A DNA stretch of 64,000 nt, from assembly GCF_020005365.1 (NCBI RefSeq), contig NZ_JACNML010000004.1:1-64000 (forward strand). The letters are read 5' to 3'. The position numbers were made by a program, and so were the translations under genes. Below are positions 17,115-27,666 of this stretch, in pieces. The stretch comes from Kangiella shandongensis (GTDB lineage: Bacteria > Pseudomonadota > Gammaproteobacteria > Enterobacterales > Kangiellaceae). Position 1 is the stretch's first letter, and every line of letters starts with the position of its first letter. A model generated the notes under the pieces. The model was not told the origin of the DNA and did not search any database. It saw only the letters and a list, made by a program, of their open reading frames with translations.

Positions 17115-20100
17115 ATGGCAAAGTCCTTCGTTAGATTTTTCAGACGCGCTGTAACCAAGTTTCTTTGGTTGGTATCGATCCTTGTCATCATTTTTGTTGT
17201 ATTCCTTTCCTTATTAAAACTCTCGCTGCCTTATTGGACTGAAGACAGGTCGCGAATGACGGCTTTAGTCGAAGCCGAATTAGGCGGTAATTTTAATTAC
17301 ACTCAATTAGACGTTGACTGGTCTAAGTTTAAGCCTACTATTTTCTTGCAGGATGCTGAGTGGCGTAATGAAAAAGGAACGGTTGAGCTTTCTGCGGGCA
17401 AAGGTCTGTTCGTTGTTAACTTTTGGGAAAGCCTTTTCAAAGGTTATCTGGTTACCGAAAAAATTGAATTAAACTCAGTTAATCTTGATATTGATCTATC
17501 CCAAAAGTTAGTCACTGGTAATAACTACTCTTTTAATATCGAGCTGCTCCTAAAACGTTATCCAGAAGTCATTAATCAGGAACGGGTTCAGATTAGAAAC
17601 CTTTCCTTAAACCTTAAAAAGAAGCAGCAGAAGAAGAAGGTTCAGGTTGCACAGCTCAGTTTCAGGAAGCGGGATCAGCATCGGCAGTTAGTCGTCGATT
17701 TCCAGAGTGAGTTTGCATCGCAGGGGAAACTTATTGCTGAGTCAGAGGGAATGCCGTTTTCTGATCACAGTGCTGTAACTATTTATGGACTGCTGCGGGA
17801 TTTTGATCTGGTCGATAGTAGTCAGTTTTTTGAACTACCGCAGGGTATCCCTGTGGAGCTTGCGGATACGGAGTTTTGGCTCAGTTATGAAGATGACTTT
17901 CCAGTTTCTGGTCGTCTCCTGTTTCAGGCCGATAGCGTAGAGTCTCAAGTCGCTCAGTTAGATGCAGAAATTAATTACCTGCATGAAGGGCAGCGTACGA
18001 TTTTTTCCAGCGATAAGTTTCATGTCGTCGAACGCTCCGAGTCTGGCGACTTAAAACAATACAATAGTTATTTTAAAGTTATCAGAGACGGTGCGGACGC
18101 GGATAATACCTTATGGCGATTAGAAGCAGAAAATACGCCTATCGGTTACTTCACGTCATTATCTATTCCTTTTTTGCCGAAAGAGTTGCGTCAGCAATTG
18201 AGCGCGCTCAGCCCGGAAGGGGATTTGGTTTCATTAGATATCGAGGCAAGGCAAAGTGCCAAACAACTGGTACCGATCGGCGGCAGCGCTGCCGTGACCG
18301 ATTTTAGTGTTCAGGCAACAGAGCATTCGCCGGGTATTGCTTTAAAACGAGTGCGTTTACATAAATATCAAGATGGTTGGTCGGTTATAGCAAATGCAGA
18401 AGATTCAACCATTCACTGGCCTGGTGTGTTTAAGAATGACATCCCGGTAGATACTCTGTTGGTGGACGCCTGGGTTAGTTTTAAAGAAAAGCCTTTTATC
18501 AGTATCAACCAGTTTACGCTGGATAATCCTGACACTCATGTTCTCGCCAACGGCAACATTGAAGTAACTGAGGACGATGTTGAGGTATCGCTATATGCCG
18601 AAGCACGAGAGATTAATATCGCCGCGTTGGAAAGTTATTGGCCACGGAACAGGATGAAAGAGGACGCGCTATCCTTTTTGGACCAAGCATTGGTAGGAGG
18701 AACCGTCGATTTTGCTAAATTAATCTGGCGGGGCAATATTGAGAACTTTCCTTATGAGCAGCATGATGGACAGTTTGATATTCAGGCGAAGGTTTCGGAT
18801 AGTCAGTTTAAGTTTGATAGTGAGTGGCCTAAAGTTGCGGGGTTATCCGCGAATGTTCATTTTGAAAATAACAGACTGTTGCTCCAGGCTACACAGGGAA
18901 GGGTTCTGGGAGTGGATATTGGCCAGGTGGACGGTGTTATTGAGTCTTTATTTACCAAGGGATCAATCTTAACGCTTCAGGTTGATAATCAGGTTGAGTA
19001 CCAACCTTACCGCAACTTATTTTTAGCTTCCCCATTACAACAGTGGCTGGGTGAAGAGCTGTTACAGCTTCGTTTTACCGGAAAACTGGATCATAATCTG
19101 GATCTAAAGATTGCCTTAAGTGATGACAGTGATGAGATACACCTCAACGGTGAGGTTAACTTTAAGGGGCAGAACCTGACCCTCAGTTCTTACCCACTTG
19201 GTCTGGAGCGCTTGCAAGGAAACTTGTACTACACCGAACGCGGGGCTTATTCGCAGGAACTCAAAGCTCAGTTATGGCAGAGTCCTATTGATTTGGACAT
19301 TACGGTTGATGACTATACCAAGAATGATGATTTGGTGAACATCAATGCCCAGTCGATGTTTGATCTGGCGAAGGCAATGGCATCTTTTGAAGTTCAGTTG
19401 CCGATAAAGGTAGAGGGGCAAAGTCCGGTCAACCTGCATTATCGGAAGGATGCTGAGGGGGCGGTATCAATGATTGTGCGCAGCGACCTTCAGGGGACCT
19501 TGATCGACGGGCCATCCTGGCTCAGTAAAACAAAGGATAATGCAACCTCTTTTCTAACCACACTCTATAAAACCAATGGTCGCATCCACTCCAGGACTAT
19601 TTACCGGGACACCATTTCCGCGCAACTGGATTTTGGTGTAGACACGCCGCAGGATATTAATGGCGTTATTGCGATGGGCGAATTGGCGACCAGCTCAATA
19701 ACGGTGCCACAACGGGGGGTAGCCATCGAGGGCTTCTTCCCTGAGATCCACAGCTATGAATGGATTAACAGTTTACAGGTTAAAAAAGAAGGGGATTTTT
19801 ATTGGCCAAAGTGGATCGATCACATCGCCGTTAAAGCAGCTTTATTTACCGTTGCCGGTCAGTCGCTTCATGATGTGACGCTTACTGACTCGTTATTGGA
19901 TGACGACAGCGTCCGATTTAACGTTACTGCAAGAGAAGGTCACGGCAGTTTGACACTATTCCCGGATGGACGTAAACACGTCACGATTAATCGGTTGGAT
20001 ATTGAGCTGCAGCCCTTTTCTCGCCTTGCTGAGTCTGAGATTGAGCTAGGTAAAGAAGCTCTGGATAAATGGCAGCTAGAGTGTCTGAGTTGTCAAATCA

Positions 20101-20966
20101 ATGGCATTGATACGGGCCAACTGACTTTGATCTCGAGGCTGCAAAATGGCGGCGTCATGCTGAAAGGCGATAGCCAGATCGAAGGGCAACTGGACGCTTA
20201 CCTGGAGGGACTCTGGCAGGGGAACCAGAGCGCCGTTAATATTCGTTTTACGACCGATGACACTGGAGCTTTATTGAAGCGCTGGGGTTATGGGGATGGA
20301 TTAAAAGCTACCAAAGCTGTTGGTAGTATTGCTTTATCCTGGCCGGGTGGGTTTCACGATATCAGTCTGGATAAACTCGACGGCAAAATTAGCTTAGATA
20401 CAGAAGAGGGAGCGGTAAAAGAGCTCAGCGATCGACAGGCTCGAGTTTTTAGTTTGTTCTCGTTACAAAGTATTCGGCGGCGCCTCTCGCTGGATTTTAG
20501 TGACCTGTTTGAAGACGGTTTCTTCTATGACAAAATGCATGGCGCTTTTACCATCGAAAATGGCGTTGTACACAGTGATGACGTTTTTATCGACGGCACG
20601 GCTGCAGATGTCAGGATCAAAGGTTCGACGGATTTAGTTAAGCAGACGGTCGATCAAAATGTTACGGTGGTGCCAAAGCTGGGAGCCAGTTTACCAGTAT
20701 TGGCAGGTTGGGCTATTGAGCCGACGACCGGCTTGATTATGCTGATTGTCAATAAGATCTTCGAGCCGGTAATGGATGTTGTGGTGAGTATTGAATATAA
20801 GGTTTCGGGCGATCTGGCAAACCCCGCAGTGGTTGAGCTGAGCAAAAAGTCGAAGGAAGTAAAAGTTCCCGAGTCGGAAGTGGAAAACAAGCCTCAGCAG
20901 CCAGTAGAAGAAAAGTCTCAACCTGCGACTGAATCGCCGAGCAAGCTGGAGGATAATAATGAGTGA
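17115..20966 (+). CDS. yhdP: AsmA-like inner-membrane protein YhdP
   Basis: YhdP, with TamB and YdbH, is an inter-membrane bridge implicated in phospholipid transport to the outer membrane. The start is taken at the ATG at 17115 (MAKSFVRFF); a TTG one codon earlier also reads. The 1283-residue product has one N-terminal TM helix (about 15-38), a long beta-rich periplasmic region (DUF3971, AsmA_2) and a charged Glu/Pro/Gln-rich tail. The segment SLQSIRRRLSLDFSDLFEDGF near 1110-1140 is a family hallmark. It follows rng, as in E. coli, and overlaps the next gene by 8 bases. Confidence 0.93.
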   Translation: MAKSFVRFFRRAVTKFLWLVSILVIIFVVFLSLLKLSLPYWTEDRSRMTALVEAELGGNFNYTQLDVDWSKFKPTIFLQDAEWRNEKGTVELSAGKGLFVVNFWESLFKGYLVTEKIELNSVNLDIDLSQKLVTGNNYSFNIELLLKRYPEVINQERVQIRNLSLNLKKKQQKKKVQVAQLSFRKRDQHRQLVVDFQSEFASQGKLIAESEGMPFSDHSAVTIYGLLRDFDLVDSSQFFELPQGIPVELADTEFWLSYEDDFPVSGRLLFQADSVESQVAQLDAEINYLHEGQRTIFSSDKFHVVERSESGDLKQYNSYFKVIRDGADADNTLWRLEAENTPIGYFTSLSIPFLPKELRQQLSALSPEGDLVSLDIEARQSAKQLVPIGGSAAVTDFSVQATEHSPGIALKRVRLHKYQDGWSVIANAEDSTIHWPGVFKNDIPVDTLLVDAWVSFKEKPFISINQFTLDNPDTHVLANGNIEVTEDDVEVSLYAEAREINIAALESYWPRNRMKEDALSFLDQALVGGTVDFAKLIWRGNIENFPYEQHDGQFDIQAKVSDSQFKFDSEWPKVAGLSANVHFENNRLLLQATQGRVLGVDIGQVDGVIESLFTKGSILTLQVDNQVEYQPYRNLFLASPLQQWLGEELLQLRFTGKLDHNLDLKIALSDDSDEIHLNGEVNFKGQNLTLSSYPLGLERLQGNLYYTERGAYSQELKAQLWQSPIDLDITVDDYTKNDDLVNINAQSMFDLAKAMASFEVQLPIKVEGQSPVNLHYRKDAEGAVSMIVRSDLQGTLIDGPSWLSKTKDNATSFLTTLYKTNGRIHSRTIYRDTISAQLDFGVDTPQDINGVIAMGELATSSITVPQRGVAIEGFFPEIHSYEWINSLQVKKEGDFYWPKWIDHIAVKAALFTVAGQSLHDVTLTDSLLDDDSVRFNVTAREGHGSLTLFPDGRKHVTINRLDIELQPFSRLAESEIELGKEALDKWQLECLSCQINGIDTGQLTLISRLQNGGVMLKGDSQIEGQLDAYLEGLWQGNQSAVNIRFTTDDTGALLKRWGYGDGLKATKAVGSIALSWPGGFHDISLDKLDGKISLDTEEGAVKELSDRQARVFSLFSLQSIRRRLSLDFSDLFEDGFFYDKMHGAFTIENGVVHSDDVFIDGTAADVRIKGSTDLVKQTVDQNVTVVPKLGASLPVLAGWAIEPTTGLIMLIVNKIFEPVMDVVVSIEYKVSGDLANPAVVELSKKSKEVKVPESEVENKPQQPVEEKSQPATESPSKLEDNNE

Positions 20967-21780
20967 CTCTCGTTGTATTACCATTGGGCTGATACAGTTA
21001 TCGTCTTCGAGCGTTATCGAAGACAACCTGCAACAGGCACAAGAACTGATCCAGGCTTCGGTACGCGATGGGGCGGAAATGGTGGTGTTACCGGAAACTT
21101 TCGCTCTCATGGAAAAATATAATGGGCAGAAGCTGGATTTTGTTGAACAGCCTGGTGATGGTAAGGTTCAGCGTTGGATGAAAAAAGTTGCTCAGGACCA
21201 TCAGGTAACTGTCATCGGTGGAACATTGGCCGTAGCATCAGGGGTTAAGGATAGGCCTTATGCCCGTTGCTATGTTTATGATCCACAAGGTGAGGTCATC
21301 ACGCATTATGACAAAATTCATATGTTTGATGTCGCCGTTAAGGACGATGAAGTGTATTCGGAGTCGGCGAATACTTTAGCCGGCGATAAGTGTGAGACAT
21401 TTGATTATAAGGGTATTAAGTTTGGTTTATCTGTCTGCTATGACTTGCGCTTCCCTGAGCTGTATCGCCTTTATCAAGAGCAGAATGTGGATGTGATATT
21501 AGCGCCGTCGGCGTTTACCCTGCAAACGGGTAAGGTACACTGGGAGCTATTATTGCAAGCCAGAGCGGTTGAAAACCTGTGCTTCGTAGCTGCAGCTAAT
21601 CAGACGGGATTGCACGATAACAAGCGAAAGACCTATGGGCACAGTATGTTTGTGGGGCCCTGGGGAGACGTTTTAGCGACAATGGATGATGAGGTCGGCT
21701 ATTTAAATTACGAATTAAATGTTGGGCAGATTACGGCCATTAAAAAGCGTTTTCCTGTCCATACGCATCGAAAACTATAA
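20959..21780 (+). CDS. Carbon-nitrogen hydrolase (nitrilase superfamily, Nit type)
   Basis: The 273-residue protein has the complete Glu-Lys-Cys catalytic triad of the nitrilase superfamily: Glu in VVLPETFA, Lys in THYDKIHMFDV and Cys in LSVCYDLRFPELYR. The closest known type is Nit1/YbeM-like deaminated glutathione amidase; the exact substrate here is inferred. The start overlaps yhdP by 8 bases and tldD follows after 8 bases, so the yhdP-nit-tldD set looks co-transcribed. This gene arrangement recurs in gammaproteobacteria. Confidence 0.93.
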   Translation: MSDSRCITIGLIQLSSSSVIEDNLQQAQELIQASVRDGAEMVVLPETFALMEKYNGQKLDFVEQPGDGKVQRWMKKVAQDHQVTVIGGTLAVASGVKDRPYARCYVYDPQGEVITHYDKIHMFDVAVKDDEVYSESANTLAGDKCETFDYKGIKFGLSVCYDLRFPELYRLYQEQNVDVILAPSAFTLQTGKVHWELLLQARAVENLCFVAAANQTGLHDNKRKTYGHSMFVGPWGDVLATMDDEVGYLNYELNVGQITAIKKRFPVHTHRKL

Positions 21781-21788
21781 GGTATTTA

Positions 21789-23231
21789 ATGACTAACATT
21801 CTTGGGCGTGTTGAGCAGCACTTATTTAAAGAATCCGATCTTTCGGTTAATGCAGTACAAAAAGCGGTAGAAGCGTTAAACCATTATCAGCAGGATTATG
21901 CCGATATTTTTCTGCAGGAAGTGGTGATGGAGTATTGGCAGCTAGAGGATGGGCTGGTCAAAGATGCCAGCTTTAATTTAAATAAAGGACTGGGCATTCG
22001 CAGTATTGATGGCGAAAAAACAGGCTTTGCTTATGCCAACCAATTTGAACAGACGGCTTTAGATAACGCCTTAACTGCGGCGGCGAGTATCAGCCGAGCG
22101 GGACAATCTAAGACCGTGAATTATAACCAGACAATTCGTGATAGCAGTCTTTACCTGCCAGAGAAAACCTTAGGCGATGTTGAGCCGTCGCATAAAATTG
22201 CGCTGTTACGTCAGTTGGATGCAAAAGCACGCCAACTGGATGATAAAGTGAAGCAGGTTATTGTCAGTTTGTCAGCCGCGGATGAGCATATGATGGTGGC
22301 GGGCATTGATGGTACTTTAGCGGCGGACATCCGCCCCATGATCCGTTTGAATGTGACAGTGGTGGCGGAGCATGAAAGCCGCCGTGAGCGTGGCAGTGCC
22401 GGCATGGGTGGGCGCTATAATTGGAACCACTTAATTAATCTGGAGCTGGAGCAGCTAGCTGAGCAAGCTGTCAAACAGGCGCTGATCAATTTAGAAGCGG
22501 TGGAAGCGCCAGCAGGAACCATGCCGGTGGTTCTTGGCAATGGTTGGCCCGGGGTTTTGTTGCATGAAGCCGTAGGGCATGGTCTGGAAGGTGACTTTAA
22601 CCGCAAAGGGTCTTCAGCCTATGCCAATCGTCTAGGCGAGAAGGTGGCTTCTGAGCTGTGTACTGTGGTGGATGACGGTACATTGCAGAACCAGAGAGGC
22701 TCGCTTAATGTGGATGATGAAGGAACGCTCACTCAGTCGAACGTGCTGATTGAGAATGGTGTTTTGAAAGGCTATATGCAGGACAAGCATAATGCTCACC
22801 TGATGGGGCAGGCGCCGACCGGTAATGGGCGTCGGGAATCTTATGCACATTTACCGATGCCGCGCATGACCAATACGTTAATGATGTCGGGACAGTCTGA
22901 GCCGGAAGAGATCATTCGCAGTGTGAAGAAAGGCATTTATGCGCCAAATTTTGCTGGCGGTCAGGTTGATATCACTTCGGGTAATTTTGTCTTTAGTGCG
23001 AGTGAAGCTTATTTGATCGAAGATGGCAAATTGACTGCTCCTATTAAGGGGGCGACTCTTGCGGGCAATGGCCCCGAGGTTTTGAAGCACGTCAGTATGG
23101 TCGGCAACGATAGCCAACTCGATCCGGGAATTGGGATCTGTGGCAAGGATGGCCAGAGCGTTCCGGTGTGTGTGGGGCAGCCAACCCTGAAAGTGGATCA
23201 GCTCACCGTCGGTGGTACTCAGTCCGGTTAA
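21789..23231 (+). CDS. tldD: Metalloprotease TldD
   Basis: TldD forms a heterodimeric zinc metalloprotease with PmbA/TldE; it degrades unfolded peptides and matures some modified peptides such as microcin B17. The zinc motif HEAVGH is at 259-264 (LLHEAVGHGLEGDF), and the C-terminal region contains the conserved Cys in GICGKDGQSVPVCVGQP. Length of 480 is standard. It converges with darP, the two stops overlapping by 4 bases. The partner gene pmbA lies immediately beyond darP. Confidence 0.97.
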   Translation: MTNILGRVEQHLFKESDLSVNAVQKAVEALNHYQQDYADIFLQEVVMEYWQLEDGLVKDASFNLNKGLGIRSIDGEKTGFAYANQFEQTALDNALTAAASISRAGQSKTVNYNQTIRDSSLYLPEKTLGDVEPSHKIALLRQLDAKARQLDDKVKQVIVSLSAADEHMMVAGIDGTLAADIRPMIRLNVTVVAEHESRRERGSAGMGGRYNWNHLINLELEQLAEQAVKQALINLEAVEAPAGTMPVVLGNGWPGVLLHEAVGHGLEGDFNRKGSSAYANRLGEKVASELCTVVDDGTLQNQRGSLNVDDEGTLTQSNVLIENGVLKGYMQDKHNAHLMGQAPTGNGRRESYAHLPMPRMTNTLMMSGQSEPEEIIRSVKKGIYAPNFAGGQVDITSGNFVFSASEAYLIEDGKLTAPIKGATLAGNGPEVLKHVSMVGNDSQLDPGIGICGKDGQSVPVCVGQPTLKVDQLTVGGTQSG

Positions 23232-23749
23232 TCGTCCTTAAATTCGGCAAAGTCTCTTAAGTAGCGAAATAATTCTCTTTGGTATTTAGGAGGCTTGTTG
23301 AGTGATTTTTCTTTTGTGGCATTGCGAACAAGTTGTCTTAAATGCTGGCGTTCCAGGTTTGGGGCAACCTGCAGCAGTTCAAAAGTGGCCTGATCGCCTT
23401 CCTGTAACAGTCGATCGCGCCAATGCTCACATAACTTTTCGCGCTGAACTTCGAGCGTATGCTGCTGGTTGTTCAACACGAGCTGCTGCTCAATAGCATC
23501 CACATCCTCATTGCGAAGTAACTTCCCAAGGAATTTAATGTGGCGTTTTAATCCTGTGTGATGATTGATTTTGGGCACTTCTTTTAGCGCGTTAAGGAAG
23601 GTATTGGATACCGGCAGAGTTTCCCATTGTTGAGGGCTGAGTTGAGACAGTTTTTCTCCCAGAGCGGTCAGCTCAAGGAGTTCTTTCTTGATTTGTGACT
23701 TCGACTTTTCATGAGAAAATTCGTCACTATCTTCGTAATTCTCAATCAT
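23228..23749 (-). CDS. darP: Ribosome-associated protein DarP (YjgA, DUF615)
   Basis: The 173-residue, highly charged alpha-helical protein has the DUF615 pattern: an acidic N-terminus, KSKSQIKKELLEL, the central KRHIKFLGKLLRNED and a C-terminal helix with FRYLRDF. DarP binds late 50S precursors and aids ribosome assembly in E. coli. The start ATG at 23749 fits the family length. It lies between tldD and pmbA on the opposite strand; yjgA is next to pmbA in E. coli too. Confidence 0.95.
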   Translation of the reverse strand: MIENYEDSDEFSHEKSKSQIKKELLELTALGEKLSQLSPQQWETLPVSNTFLNALKEVPKINHHTGLKRHIKFLGKLLRNEDVDAIEQQLVLNNQQHTLEVQREKLCEHWRDRLLQEGDQATFELLQVAPNLERQHLRQLVRNATKEKSLNKPPKYQRELFRYLRDFAEFKDD

Positions 23750-23915
23750 AATGCTGTTGCGACAGAAACTTTGCTTTTATGATAACGCTTTCAGCCAATT
23801 TGTGGTAGCGTAACGCCTATTGAAAAGCAGTTTTTTAGCAACTTTAATTGCATGCTGAGCCGTATATTATGGTGCGGCATGGGAAGTTATTTGTCAGAAA
23901 CTATCGGAGCTACTT

Positions 23916-25286
23916 TTGTCGCCAGTTGAAAATAAACAATTAACCTTGAATCAAATTGCCAAACAGCAGTCAACCACCTCTGATTTGATGCAGGCTATAG
24001 CCGATAGCGTGCTGAGCGAAGCAACCAGACTGGGTGCGGAGCAGGCCGAGGTATGGAGCTATAACACCATCGGTAACAGCCTTGAGGTAAGAAATGGCCT
24101 GTTGGAAACGCTGGAGTTTAATCAGGACAGTCACTTAGGGATTAATGTTTACTTTAAACAGCGAAAAGGGACGGTATCCATTAATGACTTAACCGAGAGT
24201 GCAGCGCTTAAGGGGCTGGAAGCCGCTTGTAGCATTGCCCGGTATACCGAGCCAGATCCTTATGCGGGCCTGGTCGCCGCAGATAGAATGGCCACAGAGT
24301 TTAAAGACTTATCGTTAGATCATCCGTTTGATTTGAGCCTTGAGGAGATGCTACAGGTTGCTCAGAACGCGGAGTCATCTGCTCTAAAACATAACCATAT
24401 TAAGCAGTCTGAAGGGGCTAATTTTTACAGTCACCGCTCCCTGTCGTCTTATGCCAACAGCCATGGTTTTCGTGGCTTAAACCAGACTACTCGCTATAGT
24501 TTGTCGAATGTTCTGATTGGTGAAACCGATAAGGGAATGCTGCGAGACGGTTATTACACTCTGGGCAGAGACTTTAGTGATTTATTGCAGCCTGAGCGAG
24601 TGGGGCAGATGGCGGCCGACCGTATTGAGAAAAAGTTAACACAGGGCAGTTGCCGCTCAGGACAGTTTCCGGTGGTGTTTAGCCCAGAGGTCGCCAGAGG
24701 CTTATGGTCACACTTGCTGGGCGCACTGAAGGGCGGAGCTTTGTACCAACGCTCTTCTTTTATGTTGGATAAATTAGGTGAGCAGATTTTACCGTCATCC
24801 ATCAGCATCGTTGAAGAGCCTTTCCTGTTGAAAGGTCTGGGCAGTGCTAACTATGACAGTGATGGCGTTGCTACTCAGCAACGTACTATTGTTAATGGCG
24901 GTGTTCTGGATGGGTATTTCTTAAGTGGATACTCGGCGCGTCGCCTCGGAATGGAAACGACAGGCAATGCTGGCGGCATTCATAATATCACTATTGAATC
25001 TGCTAAACAGAGTCTGGACTCGATACTTAAAGAATTGGGTACCGGTTTGCTGGTGACCGAAGTGATGGGGCAGGGCGTTAATATTGTGACAGGTAATTAT
25101 TCTCGCGGCGCCAGTGGTTTCTGGTTCGAGAACGGCGAAATTCAGCATTATGTGCAGGAAATTACGATAGCTGGAAACTTAGAGCAGATGCTACAGTCCA
25201 TTGTTGCGATTGGCGACGATGTGGATCGGCGTTCGAGTATCTTAACCGGCTCCGTCGCGCTGGAGAAGATGACGATTGCAGCTTAA
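23916..25286 (+). CDS. pmbA: Metalloprotease subunit PmbA/TldE
   Basis: This 456-residue homologue of TldD lacks the zinc HExxxH motif and serves as the non-catalytic partner of the TldD/TldE heterodimer. Conserved segments include GNSLEVRNG, the central FSPEVARGLWSHLLGALKGGALYQ, and the C-terminal TGNYSRGASGFWFENGEI. The start is TTG at 23916 with GGAG 8 bases upstream; the next ATG would delete 24 residues of a plausible N-terminus. Translation from TTG is inferred. Confidence 0.95.
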   Translation: MSPVENKQLTLNQIAKQQSTTSDLMQAIADSVLSEATRLGAEQAEVWSYNTIGNSLEVRNGLLETLEFNQDSHLGINVYFKQRKGTVSINDLTESAALKGLEAACSIARYTEPDPYAGLVAADRMATEFKDLSLDHPFDLSLEEMLQVAQNAESSALKHNHIKQSEGANFYSHRSLSSYANSHGFRGLNQTTRYSLSNVLIGETDKGMLRDGYYTLGRDFSDLLQPERVGQMAADRIEKKLTQGSCRSGQFPVVFSPEVARGLWSHLLGALKGGALYQRSSFMLDKLGEQILPSSISIVEEPFLLKGLGSANYDSDGVATQQRTIVNGGVLDGYFLSGYSARRLGMETTGNAGGIHNITIESAKQSLDSILKELGTGLLVTEVMGQGVNIVTGNYSRGASGFWFENGEIQHYVQEITIAGNLEQMLQSIVAIGDDVDRRSSILTGSVALEKMTIAA

Positions 25287-25338
25287 AGGTATAAATTCTA
25301 TTTACAATGCCCTTTCATGGCGCTGATGATATAGTGCT

Positions 25339-26718
25339 TTATCCAAAGAAATAAGCGGCTAAGCCCAGCAGGGCAAAGAAGCCTGCGACGTCGGTGACGG
25401 TAGTCAGGACTACACCGCCGGCAATGGCAGGATCGATATTGAGTTTCTTTAAGACTAAAGGAATACTGGCGCCACTGAGAACGCCGGTTATCAGGTTGAA
25501 CAGCATGGCGCCACCAACCGTGATGGCGAGGTGCATATGGTTGACACCGGACTCGCGATAGACGGAGAAAGCGTACACCAGGCTGGAAATAATGACGGCC
25601 CATAAAATACCGTTAATAACGCTCACGGCTAATTCTTTTTTCAATAAGTAGGATTGGTTACCGTCACTGATATGCCCCAGGGACATGCCCCTGATGACCA
25701 GCGTCAGTGTCTGGGTACCGGCAATTCCGCCCATGCTGGGGACAATTGGTAATAACACGGCTAATAAGGTCACTTTGCCGATGGTTTCTTCGAATAAACC
25801 GATCACCAGTGCGGCTAAAATAACCGTAATGAGGTTGATGCCTAGCCAGATAGCGCGCTTACGAGCGGTTTCCATCACCGGACCAAAAGTATCTTCCAGC
25901 TCATCCAGACCAGCCATCGACATTAAGGAGTGATCGGCTTCTTCACGGATAACATCAACCACGTCATCAATGGTGATACGGCCTAATAATCGCCCTTCGT
26001 TATCCAGCACGGGGGCTGACACCAGATCATGACGTTCGAAGATCTGCGCCACTTCTGTGTCTTTCATCTCTGCCGGAATGGTGAACATCTCTTCGTCTAC
26101 AATCTGGGTAATTGAAGTTTCTGGATCGCAGGTCAGAATCGCACTGATGGGAACTGAACCAATCAGTACATCGCGCGAATTCACTACATACAGGTGGTCT
26201 GTATTGGGCGGCATGTTGCCTCGAATACGTAAATAACGTAGCACGACTTCAACCGATACCCTGGGACGAATCATGATGGTATCAATATTCATTAACCCAC
26301 CAGCGGTGTCTTCCGGGTAGGTTAGGGCATGCTCGATCAGAGCCCGATTCTGTTCGTCCAGTAAGCGTAGCACCTGGTTGCTGACGTTATGCGATAGGTC
26401 ACCTAAAATATCAACCACATCGTCCGTATCCAGATCAGCCAGCGCATTAGCCAGCTCTTGCGGTTGCATGTTTTCAATAAAATTCTGACGAATTTCATCA
26501 TTCAGGTGCTGTAGAACGTCACCTTCACGTTCTCTATCAAGCAGTTGCCAGATAACGTTACGTACTCGAGGTGGAGTCGATTCTAACAGGTGTGCGATAT
26601 CTGCCGAATGGAGTTCTTCCAGCAGGTTACGAACAGGGATCAGGTGGCCACTATCAAGTGCGGAGTTTAGTAGCTGCAGCTGCTCTTGACGAGTCTGATT
26701 GTTTGGATTATCAGCCAT
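25339..26718 (-). CDS. mgtE: Magnesium transporter MgtE
   Basis: This 459-residue Mg2+ channel has an N-terminal superhelical MgtE_N domain (about 20-130), two CBS domains (about 135-260) that sense cytosolic Mg2+, and five TM helices from about 290. The transmembrane part has the signature PIVPSMGGIAGTQTLTL. It follows rapZ on the minus strand after 99 bp. Its gate is expected to close at high internal Mg2+. Confidence 0.96.
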   Translation of the reverse strand: MADNPNNQTRQEQLQLLNSALDSGHLIPVRNLLEELHSADIAHLLESTPPRVRNVIWQLLDREREGDVLQHLNDEIRQNFIENMQPQELANALADLDTDDVVDILGDLSHNVSNQVLRLLDEQNRALIEHALTYPEDTAGGLMNIDTIMIRPRVSVEVVLRYLRIRGNMPPNTDHLYVVNSRDVLIGSVPISAILTCDPETSITQIVDEEMFTIPAEMKDTEVAQIFERHDLVSAPVLDNEGRLLGRITIDDVVDVIREEADHSLMSMAGLDELEDTFGPVMETARKRAIWLGINLITVILAALVIGLFEETIGKVTLLAVLLPIVPSMGGIAGTQTLTLVIRGMSLGHISDGNQSYLLKKELAVSVINGILWAVIISSLVYAFSVYRESGVNHMHLAITVGGAMLFNLITGVLSGASIPLVLKKLNIDPAIAGGVVLTTVTDVAGFFALLGLAAYFFG

Positions 26719-26817
26719 AGCTACTCCTGTTAGTAGTTGATTTTATTGCTTATTCTAACCCAGGTCATAAACCATATCCAGCCTGTTCTAATACCGACTC
26801 TATGGCTTAGATAAGTT

Positions 26818-27666
26818 TTACATTTTGTTAAGTCGGCTGTGCTCCACAGTAATATTCGGATAATGCTGGTGGAGATAGTGTCCCAACGTTTCAACCATAT
26901 AAACCGAACGGTGGCGACCACCAGTACAGCCTATGGCACAGGTAAAATAGCTACGGTCCTGTTTGCTGAACTCTGGGATCCAGGTCGTTAGAAAGACCTT
27001 CAACTGCCAGGTATATTCCATGACCAGCGAGCTGGAGGAGAGGTACTCGATGATTTTAGCATCTTTACCAGTCAGGTCTCTTAACTCTTCAACCCAGTAG
27101 GGGTTAGGTAAGCAACGAACATCGAATACAAAATCTGCATCCTTAGGCGCTCCGTGTTTAAAGCCAAATGAAACCAGACGAATATCCATCTGTTGCGCTG
27201 ACTTTTGCGTTACGCGCTCTCTGACCCGTTCTCGCAACTCGTGTGGGGTTAACTCGGACGTATTGATAACGAGATCGGCAGAAGCCCGTATCGGAGCCAG
27301 TAAGGTGTTTTCCTGATTAATGGCATCACGTAGAGAATAACCTTCTTTGGTCAATGGGTGGCGGCGGCGAGTCTCACTGAAGCGTTTCAGTAACACGTTT
27401 TCGTCGGCATCAATAAATAAAATGCTGGCCTGCGGGGCCGCAATTTTGATTTGTTCCATCTGATGAGAAAAGTCAGCCAGAGCCGATGGGTTTCTCGCAT
27501 CGACACCAATGGCGATTTTTTCATTCTTTAACAGGTGATCGTTGATAACGTTGGTGGTCAGGCTAAGCGGTAAATTATCAATACAATAATAACCGGCATC
27601 TTCCAGTGCCTTGAGAACGACGGATTTTCCTGATCCCGAACGCCCACTAATAATGACGAGTTTCAC
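26818..27666 (-). CDS. rapZ: RNase adapter protein RapZ
   Basis: The 282-residue P-loop protein (Walker A GRSGSGKS at 8-15) has the RapZ C-terminal domain, including GFKHGAPKDADFVFDVRCLPNPYW and CTGGRHRSV. In enterobacteria it senses glucosamine-6-phosphate and directs RNase E to the sRNA GlmZ. That circuit may differ here, since no GlmZ is visible in the window. It overlaps ptsN by one base, as in the classical ptsN-rapZ arrangement. Confidence 0.97.
   Translation of the reverse strand: MKLVIISGRSGSGKSVVLKALEDAGYYCIDNLPLSLTTNVINDHLLKNEKIAIGVDARNPSALADFSHQMEQIKIAAPQASILFIDADENVLLKRFSETRRRHPLTKEGYSLRDAINQENTLLAPIRASADLVINTSELTPHELRERVRERVTQKSAQQMDIRLVSFGFKHGAPKDADFVFDVRCLPNPYWVEELRDLTGKDAKIIEYLSSSSLVMEYTWQLKVFLTTWIPEFSKQDRSYFTCAIGCTGGRHRSVYMVETLGHYLHQHYPNITVEHSRLNKM

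Noticed and set aside
25298-25603. 101-codon minus-strand frame at the mgtE end
   Set aside because: It is a shadow of mgtE in another frame.
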